Positions 46,373-53,782 of a stretch of 64,000 nucleotides of DNA are shown piece by piece. The position numbers and the translations under genes are program-made. The stretch spans positions 3,534,001 through 3,598,000 of the forward strand of contig NZ_CP041696.1 in NCBI RefSeq assembly GCF_007362955.1, in the 5' to 3' direction. The stretch is from Lysinibacillus fusiformis (GTDB lineage: Bacteria; Bacillota; Bacilli; Bacillales_A; Planococcaceae). The notes below the pieces were generated by a model that was given only the letters and a program-made list of their open reading frames with translations, was not told where the DNA came from and did no database searches. Positions within the stretch are counted from its first letter, which is position 1, and every line of letters starts with the position of its first letter.

Positions 46373-47028
46373 AAGGAAAAAAGAAAATTTTAATTGTTAC
46401 CCTGGGAATAACGATAGTTTTGGGAATTGTTTTGTATAAACCTACATTGAATTATTTAATTGGGCAGGTTTCACATCCAAAGGGAGCTATTGGATATGTA
46501 TTGACAAAAATTTGGAACAAAACCTTTGTTAATATGACTGAATGGGGATTAGATAGTATTGAAATTGCAGAAGATGATCACATTTTAGATGTTGGATGTG
46601 GCGGTGGTGAAACAGTTCATAAATTAGCAAATGAAACGCCACTAGGAAAAGTATATGGAATAGATATTTCAGCCGAAGCAGTTAAATCCTCTATAGAAAG
46701 AAATGAAGAATGGGTAGAGCAAGGTCGTGTTGAAATATTAGAAGCAGATGTAGCTTTATTACCATTTGAAGATAATACCTTGGATAAAATAACAGCAGTT
46801 CAAACTCATATTTATTGGGGTGATATTGAAAAAGGATTTAGTGAAATACATAGGATTTTAAAGTCGGGTGGTGTATTTCTAGTAATTTGCGAAAAAGATA
46901 AAATTGAATATCACATGGATAAATTTAAGAAAAATGATGAAATAAAAGAATTGCTAAAATCTGTAGGATTTAGCAGTGTCGAAGTTCACGAAGATGGAAA
47001 TTGGGTAAAATTTGTTGGTCAAAAATAA
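46369..47028 (+). CDS. Class I SAM-dependent methyltransferase, copy 2, membrane-anchored
   Basis: 219 residues. An N-terminal membrane helix (KILIVTLGITIVLGIVLY) precedes the same methyltransferase fold (HILDVGCGGGETVHKLAN, VYGIDIS). It shares roughly half of its residues with copy 1 by eye, so the two are a tandem duplication. Its ATGA overlaps the copy 1 stop, implying coupled translation. Target unknown; a membrane-associated substrate is plausible. Confidence 0.85.
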   Translation: MKGKKKILIVTLGITIVLGIVLYKPTLNYLIGQVSHPKGAIGYVLTKIWNKTFVNMTEWGLDSIEIAEDDHILDVGCGGGETVHKLANETPLGKVYGIDISAEAVKSSIERNEEWVEQGRVEILEADVALLPFEDNTLDKITAVQTHIYWGDIEKGFSEIHRILKSGGVFLVICEKDKIEYHMDKFKKNDEIKELLKSVGFSSVEVHEDGNWVKFVGQK

Positions 47029-47061
47029 ACAACGAAATCTAAGGTTATTTCACATTAACAT

Positions 47062-47832
47062 TTGAAATGTGAATCGCGAATCGCGAACAATGGTAACAGT
47101 GTAATCATAAATGTCGAAATGGATTATGGGCCATATACAAATGAAGCAATCGATACGATCTCAGAGATTCGAGAAACAATAAAATTCACACTGAATAATA
47201 CGGACTTACATGATGCAACGGCGTTGGTTGGTGGCGTTACCGCAGGAATTAAGGATTTATTGGATACACAACGTAACGACTTCATATTCATTATCATTAT
47301 CGTAATTGGAGCAATTTATATAATCCTAGCTTTATTGATGAGAAGCCTGGTATCTCCAATTTATATGGTTGGGACTATTGTGCTGAGTTTTGCGACTACT
47401 ATGGGTATAACTTATGCAATCTTTAAGTATGCATTTGGTTATGAAGGTCTGGTATCAACCGTTCCTATTTATGGATTTGTAATTTTGATTGCATTGGGAG
47501 TAGATTACAACATCTTCCTTATGTCTAGAATCCGCTATGAGTTTGAGTCAGGTAAAACAACAAAAGAAGCCATCCGCGATGGGTTGTCTGTAACGGGGTC
47601 TATCATTACATCATGCGGTATTATTATGGCGGGAACTTTCGCAGCATTTTTAGTATCTCCGATGAAGACGTTTCTTGAGTTAGGTGTGGCTATCGTTGTA
47701 GGTTTAATCTTGGATACCTTTATCATTCGTACATTACTAGTTCCGTCCATTGCGATAAAGGTTGGAGAATTAAACTGGTGGCCCAAACGTAAAATACGTG
47801 TCACAAGTGAGTCAAGAACAAAACAAAAATAA
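47062..47832 (+). pseudogene. MMPL-family transporter, C-terminal fragment
   Basis: About 250 residues equal to the last third of an RND/MMPL exporter (YdfJ-type): a short soluble segment (DLHDATALVGGVTAGIKDLL) then membrane helices with VPIYGFVILIALGVDYNIFL and the closing SIAIKVGELNWWPKRK. A whole protein needs about 700 residues and two membrane halves. The first codon is a TTG without a ribosome site. It is a 5'-truncated remnant, perhaps the recombination joint of the cassette. Confidence 0.82.
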
Positions 47833-47847
47833 CGAAGGAGAAAATGT

Positions 47848-49134
47848 ATGGATTCTTTAATATTTAAAAGTAAGTCTTTCATTATCCTTATCCTTGCGAA
47901 GTTCATTTCCTCAGTTGGGACATTTGTTCAAAGCATGGCCTTTGCATTGTATGTGATTGACAAAACAGAATCAAGTCTTCAATTTGCATCAATACTTATG
48001 GCTGCCTTGATTCCAAGAGTGTTACTTAGCCCATTTTGTGGTGTGGTTGTTGATTGGTTGAACAGAAAACGACTTTTGGTTACTCTGGACTTCATAAGTG
48101 GTAGTTTACTCATTATAATCGCCTTAGTAATTGGAAGTGGCGAGATTAGTATGCCTATAATTTATGGTATAGCGATTGCGCTAGGGATTATGTCATCTTT
48201 TGATGAACCAATGGTGATGACGATTATTCCATCAATTTTCAAGGAAGAGAAAGATGTCTCTGCTGCAAATGCAGTGAATATGATTGTACTCGCATTAGGT
48301 AATATGATTGGTCCAATTTTAGGTGTACTAATCTATACTAACTTTGGTATTGGTACTGTGTTGTTAGTGAATGGAACAAGCTTCCTATTTGCAGCACTTA
48401 TCCAAATGTTTATGCAAATTCCAACCGATAATGTATCTGATGAGAAGCGCACATTAAAGAAATTCCGTGTAGATTTTACTGAGGGCATACGATATCTTTG
48501 GCAAGACAAAAGAATGAAAATTATTCTTTTGTGCATCATTATACAAAATTGTTTCTTTAATGGGGCTACTCAAGTAGGGATTCCTTTTATATCTAGAGTT
48601 GATTTAAAAGTTTCAAACACGCAATTTGCCTTAATTGAGATTGTTGTCATTCTCGGTGTCATTTTCGGTGCATCCTTATCTGGGCTAATCAAGAAAAAAT
48701 TGACCACTGACCAGTTGTTTGTCAGAATGATTAATATCATTGGTCTCGCTTTCTTGTGCATAGGCATTGTGGTATTTGGAATAATTAATAACTTGCAAGT
48801 TAGTTTCTATTTGATATTAGCACTTTACTTAGTGCTGGGTATTACATCTATTAATGTATCAATTGCGTTCCAAACGGAGTTACAGAAAGAAGTGGATAAT
48901 AAGTTTTTAGGGCGAATTTCTTCTATTGTCATTGCCTTAATCATGGCTTCGGTGCCGATTGGTCAGGGTATATATGGATGGATGTTTGAAGTACTTCCAT
49001 CTGAAGTTCCTTTTATTATTTCAGCCGTAGTAATTCTTGCAATTGCATTCTCTTATCGTCAAGTAATGAAGAAACAAGCATATGAATCAAATGATAAATC
49101 TAAAGAGTTAAATTTTAATGAACAAGGTAAATAG
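47848..49134 (+). CDS. MFS transporter, DHA3-like drug efflux type
   Basis: 428 residues, twelve predicted membrane segments. The loop 2-3 motif is FCGVVVDWLNRKRLLV, related to MFS motif A. The general sequence resembles macrolide-efflux and enterobactin-exporter type permeases. GAAGGAG precedes the ATG. It follows the methyltransferases and MMPL remnant in one direction, so the repressor at 45420 may control it. Substrate unknown. Confidence 0.85.
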   Translation: MDSLIFKSKSFIILILAKFISSVGTFVQSMAFALYVIDKTESSLQFASILMAALIPRVLLSPFCGVVVDWLNRKRLLVTLDFISGSLLIIIALVIGSGEISMPIIYGIAIALGIMSSFDEPMVMTIIPSIFKEEKDVSAANAVNMIVLALGNMIGPILGVLIYTNFGIGTVLLVNGTSFLFAALIQMFMQIPTDNVSDEKRTLKKFRVDFTEGIRYLWQDKRMKIILLCIIIQNCFFNGATQVGIPFISRVDLKVSNTQFALIEIVVILGVIFGASLSGLIKKKLTTDQLFVRMINIIGLAFLCIGIVVFGIINNLQVSFYLILALYLVLGITSINVSIAFQTELQKEVDNKFLGRISSIVIALIMASVPIGQGIYGWMFEVLPSEVPFIISAVVILAIAFSYRQVMKKQAYESNDKSKELNFNEQGK

Positions 49135-49417
49135 ATTTAACTTAGCAAAAAGGCTTTGACTGCCAAATAAAGTGCAGATTGTTAAATGTTTAATAGTAAT
49201 TGTAAAGGTTTGATGACTCTATTTTGATATAATTGGGTTATCAGACCTTTCAGTACTTAATTTAAATAATAATAGGATCGATTGACATTAAAAGAGCTAT
49301 TTAAATAATTGCCTGTGGTCAAATGTGTCTATATACAGTATGATAATTACTATTAATTCAAGGTTTTAAAAGCAAAAAAATAAGTGACAGCTATTTGTCT
49401 AAAGGAATGGTTTGAAC

Positions 49418-50404
49418 TTGAGTATATCCATGAAAGATGAAATTTTAAAAAGATTATTAGCGGCAAACGGTGAGGCGGTTTCGGGTCAGGAGTTAGCGGA
49501 TTCGCTAGGAGTATCGCGTACAGCTATTTGGAAGCATATGCAGACATTACAGGAGGAAGGCTATATCTTTGAAACGGTAAAGAAAAAGGGCTATATGTTA
49601 ACTGGTGTGCCAAATAGCCTTAGTCCTACACAAATCGAACTCTTTCTAAATACAAAGCGCTTTGGGCGTGAGATTCACCATTTTGATGTGGTCGATTCTA
49701 CGCAGACGATTGCCCATAAGCTTGCACAGGAAGGCGCCCCAAACGGCACAGTTATCATTGCAGAAGATCAAACTGCTGGGCGCGGACGTATGACAAGAAT
49801 GTGGGAATCTACACATGGTACAGGTATTTGGATGACCATTATTGTGCGTCCTGATGTATCGCCACAGCAGGCATCCTCATTTACTCTTGTGGTAGCCGTT
49901 GCAGTCACAATGGCGATTAAAACATTGTATAAAAACGTGGAGCCAGCTATTAAATGGCCCAATGATTTACTCATTAATGGTAAAAAATGTACAGGTATTT
50001 TAACGGAGATGCAAGCGGAAGCAGATCTTGTACAAGCATTACTTGTGGGAATCGGTATCAATGCCAATCAAGTGGAAACGGATTTCTCACCAGACATTTC
50101 AGATAAAGCCACATCCTTACGTTTGGAAGCGGGCGAAGAAATTAATCGTGCTGCACTTGTTGCGACGATATTACAGTACTTAGAGCAATTCACAGACCTA
50201 TTTGTGAACGAAGGCTTTGCTAGCATTAAAAAGTTATGGGAAGAAATGTCATGTACCATTGGACAACGGATCGAAGTGACGACTATTCGTGAACGCTTCG
50301 AGGGAATAGCCAGCGGTATTACTGACGAGGGTGTCTTACAACTGACACAGGCCGATGGTACCATTCGAACAATTTATTCTGGGGATATTAAAATTTTGTC
50401 ATAG
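49418..50404 (+). CDS. birA: Biotin protein ligase / biotin operon repressor BirA
   Basis: Ligates biotin to carboxylases and represses biotin genes. N-terminal HTH (GQELADSLGVSRTAIWKHMQ), then the ligase domain with GRGRMTRMWES (biotinoyl-AMP site), IKWPNDLLINGKKCTGILTE and the C-terminal SH3-like domain. TTG 49418 is preferred from AAAGGA at 49401-49406; TTG 49412 or ATG 49430 are alternatives. cca-birA-pan is the B. subtilis order, here split by insertions. Confidence 0.93.
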   Translation: MSISMKDEILKRLLAANGEAVSGQELADSLGVSRTAIWKHMQTLQEEGYIFETVKKKGYMLTGVPNSLSPTQIELFLNTKRFGREIHHFDVVDSTQTIAHKLAQEGAPNGTVIIAEDQTAGRGRMTRMWESTHGTGIWMTIIVRPDVSPQQASSFTLVVAVAVTMAIKTLYKNVEPAIKWPNDLLINGKKCTGILTEMQAEADLVQALLVGIGINANQVETDFSPDISDKATSLRLEAGEEINRAALVATILQYLEQFTDLFVNEGFASIKKLWEEMSCTIGQRIEVTTIRERFEGIASGITDEGVLQLTQADGTIRTIYSGDIKILS

Positions 50405-50405
50405 A

Positions 50406-50443
50406 AAAAGCTGCGAGGATAATTTACTCCTCGCAGCTTTTAT
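50406..50443 (+). terminator. Rho-independent terminator after birA
   Basis: AAAAGCTGCGAGGA and TCCTCGCAGCTTTT arms; a perfect stem. Confidence 0.93.
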
Positions 50444-50466
50444 TTGATGATCTTAATACGCCTTGC

Positions 50467-50613
50467 TAACAGCGAAAAAGTCGGTTCTATCATCGATTAA
50501 ACTGGTTTTATCATCGATAATGTAGTTTCTATCAGCGATAATGCAGTTTCTATCATCGATTAAACTGATTTTATCATCGATATTGTAGTTACTATCAGCG
50601 ATTTTTTTATCGT
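50467..50613. repeat. Seven-copy array with a strict 21-bp period
   Basis: TATCA(T/G)CGAT-like cores start at 50488, 50509, 50530, 50551, 50572 and 50593; a degenerate copy TAACAGCGAA starts at 50467. The spacing is 21 bp each time. Units end AAACTGGTTT, AATGTAGTTT, AATGCAGTTT and similar. The array lies between the convergent birA terminator and the DUF4097 stop codon. Confidence 0.9.
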
Positions 50614-51440
50614 AGTGATATATCTAAGTCCCCATGTGAAAGCGAGACACTTAGCTGATGATCACCTTCACGTAGCTGTGAAACCTTACCGTTTTGTTCC
50701 TGATGATTGACCGTAACATCTCCAAAGTCTGTGTTTAATTCATAGCCTAAGTCACTTTTTTTGTTTTGTAAGTTTAGTGTTGTATCACCAAAGCTAGATG
50801 TTATCGTTGTTTGACCGTTTAAAGTGCCGTCAATGTCAATATCACCATGCTCGCTTTCCGCAACGAAGCCGTTACTTGTAAATTGCTCAAGCGCCATGTC
50901 ACCAAAAGACTGAGTAATTTCTGTGTTCATGCCATCTATATCTTCGAAAAGAATATCTCCGTAATTACTTATTACATTGAATTGCTGATATTGCAAGCCA
51001 CGAAGTGTTGTATCCCCAAAATTACTGTCGAGCACTACTTTATTCAACGCTACATCCTTGGGTACATAAATTTTGATGTATGGTGTTTCAGAAAAACTAA
51101 ACCCAAAGTATCGTCGATTTTTTTTCTTGCTTTTTGTTTCAACAGTCAGCGTACCATCTTTTACACTATAGCTAACATCTGCATCCTCAATCGCATTGAC
51201 CTCTAGCGCATAGCGGTCGCCAGAAAGGATTTCGATATCACCATAGTCATTGAAAACATCGATGTTTGTGAATGCTTCAAGTGTATAAGAATTTTTGACA
51301 AGAGATTGATTCGTTGGCACATGTAAGCCAGTGTCATCTTTAATCATAGACCATTTACCGCCTGAGACATAACCAACAACTGCTAGTAAAAGGCCTAAAG
51401 TAATCATAGATACGGCGATGAGTTTATGACGAGAAATCAT
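50607..51440 (-). CDS. DUF4097 beta-strand repeat protein (LiaG/YvlB-like)
   Basis: 277 residues with an N-terminal membrane anchor (KLIAVSMITLGLLLAVVGYV) and many short repeats around G-D (YGDIEIL, FGDTTLRG, YGDILFED, FGDMALEQ, HGDIDIDG), the pattern of DUF4097 putative adhesins/LiaG-type proteins. Role probably at the cell envelope. Immediately follows the DUF1700 gene (stop/start adjacent). Confidence 0.85.
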   Translation of the reverse strand: MISRHKLIAVSMITLGLLLAVVGYVSGGKWSMIKDDTGLHVPTNQSLVKNSYTLEAFTNIDVFNDYGDIEILSGDRYALEVNAIEDADVSYSVKDGTLTVETKSKKKNRRYFGFSFSETPYIKIYVPKDVALNKVVLDSNFGDTTLRGLQYQQFNVISNYGDILFEDIDGMNTEITQSFGDMALEQFTSNGFVAESEHGDIDIDGTLNGQTTITSSFGDTTLNLQNKKSDLGYELNTDFGDVTVNHQEQNGKVSQLREGDHQLSVSLSHGDLDISLR

Positions 51441-52040
51441 TTACAAGCCCCCCTTGCGCTTTTTGGTGATTTTTTTGAATAAACCTGCCAATACCTCAAC
51501 GCAGACAAGTCCAATTTTTTTGACAAAGCGAGTTATGATAGGGAAGAGTAGGACACCAGATCCTGTAACGATTAATCCCATACCGATAAAGAGCAACGCA
51601 GTGGGCCAATGATCGGTTAAAACGAAGAAACCGGAGATAAGCGCCACGATGCCACCAAAAAAGATGCCTAATCCTGTTGCTACAATGGCTATCACAAAAC
51701 TAAATACGACTGCGCCCAATGAAATAATAAGTGCTACTGCAGTAGCAAGAATTGGTAATGAAAGTGGCGCTGATAATATTGCGAGAATAATGAGCCAAAT
51801 CGTTGTCATATTCTTTTTAGTAGAAGCTGGTGTTGCATCAAAATCCTTTAAAGCAAAATCAGCCATTATTTGCGATGCAACTTTGGAAGGGGAGCCGAGC
51901 TGTTGAATGACTTGCTGTTCGTTTTCCTCTCCTGCTTCATCAAAATATTCTTCATAATAGGCAAGCGCAGCATCTAACTCTTGCGCAGGAAGGCGATATA
52001 ATTTGCCTCGTAGCTTTTTCAAATAGCTTGCTCTATCCAT
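51441..52040 (-). CDS. HAAS/DUF1700 membrane protein
   Basis: 199 residues: an N-terminal HAAS-type signalling domain (LRGKLYRLPAQELDAALAYY) then four membrane segments. The combination PadR + HAAS protein + DUF4097 is common in Firmicutes and is thought to sense envelope stress. Overlaps padR by 8 bp. Confidence 0.86.
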   Translation of the reverse strand: MDRASYLKKLRGKLYRLPAQELDAALAYYEEYFDEAGEENEQQVIQQLGSPSKVASQIMADFALKDFDATPASTKKNMTTIWLIILAILSAPLSLPILATAVALIISLGAVVFSFVIAIVATGLGIFFGGIVALISGFFVLTDHWPTALLFIGMGLIVTGSGVLLFPIITRFVKKIGLVCVEVLAGLFKKITKKRKGGL

Positions 52041-52353
52041 TTAATTCCCCTCCTAAAAGTACACAGTCAACCTTTTGTTTATACATTTGCCATTCCTGTA
52101 AAAGCTCCATTAATCGTATGCGCCCTTCCTCGGTAATTTGATAATAACGTCTATTTCTGCCTTGATAGGGCTGGTCGTATGTTTTTAAATAGTCCACTTT
52201 TTGCAAACGACGTAATACGGGATACAGTGTTGATTCTGATATATCCATCACAGATTGTACTTGCTGAGTTAATGAGTAACCATAAGCATCCTCTTTGTCT
52301 ACAATCGCTAAGACACAGGCATCGAGTAAAGCTGAGCCAAGCTGAAATGTCAT
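52033..52353 (-). CDS. PadR-family transcriptional regulator
   Basis: 106 residues; winged helix with LDACVLAIVDKEDAYGYSLT, SESTLYPVLRRLQKVDYLK and RYYQITEEGRIRL. ATG 52353 follows GGGAGGTGG. First of the three-gene operon; probably autoregulates it. Its promoter is at 52418-52446. Confidence 0.9.
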   Translation of the reverse strand: MTFQLGSALLDACVLAIVDKEDAYGYSLTQQVQSVMDISESTLYPVLRRLQKVDYLKTYDQPYQGRNRRYYQITEEGRIRLMELLQEWQMYKQKVDCVLLGGELNG

Positions 52354-52417
52354 CTTTCCACCTCCCATTCAATTACCTATACAAGGTTTTATATTATATG
52401 TTGTATAGTATGTAGAT

Positions 52418-52446
52418 AGTATATGACGTATAACATGATTTGTCAA
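52418..52446 (-). promoter_or_regulatory. Promoter of the padR operon
   Basis: On the reverse strand: TTGACA (52446-52441), 17 bp, TATACT (52423-52418). TATACT and CTATAC repeats downstream (52395-52423) may be PadR sites. The rest of the 450-bp gap (52447-52737) shows no gene. Confidence 0.8.
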
Positions 52447-52737
52447 TTTATGTGAAAAATATTTTTCTAATGTCTAGGGAGGACACGGTTAACTTATTCT
52501 CACTATTTAATCCTAAACTGAGCCAAACTTTTACTAAAAAACGATACAGATTCTAGTTCTTTATTGATGTACAGCAAAACTAAAGCTTGCGAATTAAGCA
52601 TGAATACGTGGCTTTTCACTTTTTCATGCTCAGGAAACTATGAATGATTTATTGTTAAATAATTTATGTGATTTTTCATATTAGAAAAGGGTATGTGGAG
52701 TCGGGAACTTAAAATGGATCAATTTCCAAGACAATTA

Positions 52738-52765
52738 TTGACAAATATAAGTGAAATGCTATAAT
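52738..52765 (+). promoter_or_regulatory. Promoter of TetR regulator 2
   Basis: TTGACA (52738-52743), 16-bp spacer, TATAAT (52760-52765) with an extended TGC. Confidence 0.85.
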
Positions 52766-52771
52766 TTTATC

Positions 52772-52786
52772 GACAGACAGTCGGTC
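52772..52786. promoter_or_regulatory. TetR operator at the transcription start
   Basis: GACAGACAGTCGGTC has the symmetric form GAC-N-GAC-N-GTC-N-GTC and sits directly after the -10 of the promoter at 52738. Confidence 0.75.
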
Positions 52787-52803
52787 TATAAGGAGGCATA
52801 AAC

Positions 52804-53436
52804 ATGCGAAAAGAAGCGGAGGAACGCAAGAACGAAATACTTGACGCGGCGGATGAGCTTTTTGCTCAGAGAGGCTTTGACGGCACCAGTACAAATGAAA
52901 TTCTCGAAAAGGTCGGAATTGCACGTGGCACGCTGTATTATCATTTCAAGTCGAAGGAGGATATTATGGACGCTCTAATTGAGCGATATAGTGTCAATCT
53001 TTTAGAAACAGCACAAGAAATTGCCACAGATAAAACGATCGCCATAAACGAGCGCATTATCGGTGTTGTAATGGCTCTAAACTTAAGTGGTGGAAGTAGC
53101 AAGGAAATTATGGAGCACATTCACAAGCCGCAGAACGCGCTTATGCATCAGAAAATACAAAAGGTCATCATCAACGGCGTTCCCCCTATATTGACGGGAA
53201 TAATCCGCGAAGGCATTGAGCAAGGACTGTTCAGTACACCGTTCCCGTATGAGTGTATGGAAATGGTTGTGGTATATATGAATACTGTTTTTGATGATGA
53301 TATGGTGGAAATGACGAACGAGGAGCAAGCTTCTCGCATGCAGGCGTTTGTTTTCAACGTAGAAAGGCTGCTTGGAGTCGAAAGTGGAAGTCTAATGCCC
53401 GTTGTTATGCAGATGTTTGGCAACGGAAATGGATAG
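52804..53436 (+). CDS. TetR-family transcriptional regulator 2
   Basis: 210 residues. HTH: EILDAADELFAQRGFDGTST, NEILEKVGIARGTLYYHFKS. It sits upstream of an MFS relic and an ABC exporter, which it probably controls together with itself via the palindrome at 52772. By eye the codon and base use (more GC, frequent GCG/CGC) differs from the methyltransferase cassette and the backbone, suggesting transfer from another Firmicute. Confidence 0.9.
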   Translation: MRKEAEERKNEILDAADELFAQRGFDGTSTNEILEKVGIARGTLYYHFKSKEDIMDALIERYSVNLLETAQEIATDKTIAINERIIGVVMALNLSGGSSKEIMEHIHKPQNALMHQKIQKVIINGVPPILTGIIREGIEQGLFSTPFPYECMEMVVVYMNTVFDDDMVEMTNEEQASRMQAFVFNVERLLGVESGSLMPVVMQMFGNGNG

Positions 53437-53504
53437 CCATGTATCATGCTGGAAAATTTCTTCTTTTGTAGTCGAAATAGCTTATTTTCGACGAAAGGAA
53501 GTGA

Positions 53505-53758
53505 GCTTTTAGCGTTCGGGCTAGGGGTTTATGTTTTTGAACAGATAGGAAAGGCAGTTGTGTCGGAAATCTTATTTGCGATTTTACCGGTGCTCTTAAA
53601 AGTGTGACAGGAATGCTTGCTGACCGCTATGACCGCAGGCTACTCATGGTAGGCAGTCTTTCCGCGCAAGGACTTGTATGTATATTGATTTGTATGCTTA
53701 ACGGAGAAGCTCAGCTTACGCGATTTCGGTAATTCTTTATAATGTGAATTCAGGGAAG
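53505..53758 (+). pseudogene. MFS transporter relic
   Basis: One frame gives AFGLGVYVFEQIGKAVVSEI then LFAILPVLLKV and a stop (from 53512). After a shift, TGMLADRYDRRLLMVGSLSA, the MFS motif A segment, continues to a second disruption near 53720, after which AISVILYNVNSG is readable in another frame. Only part of the first three helices remains. It lies between a TetR gene and ABC exporter genes. Confidence 0.82.
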
Positions 53759-53782
53759 AAACATGAAAAATAGGGGTGACTT

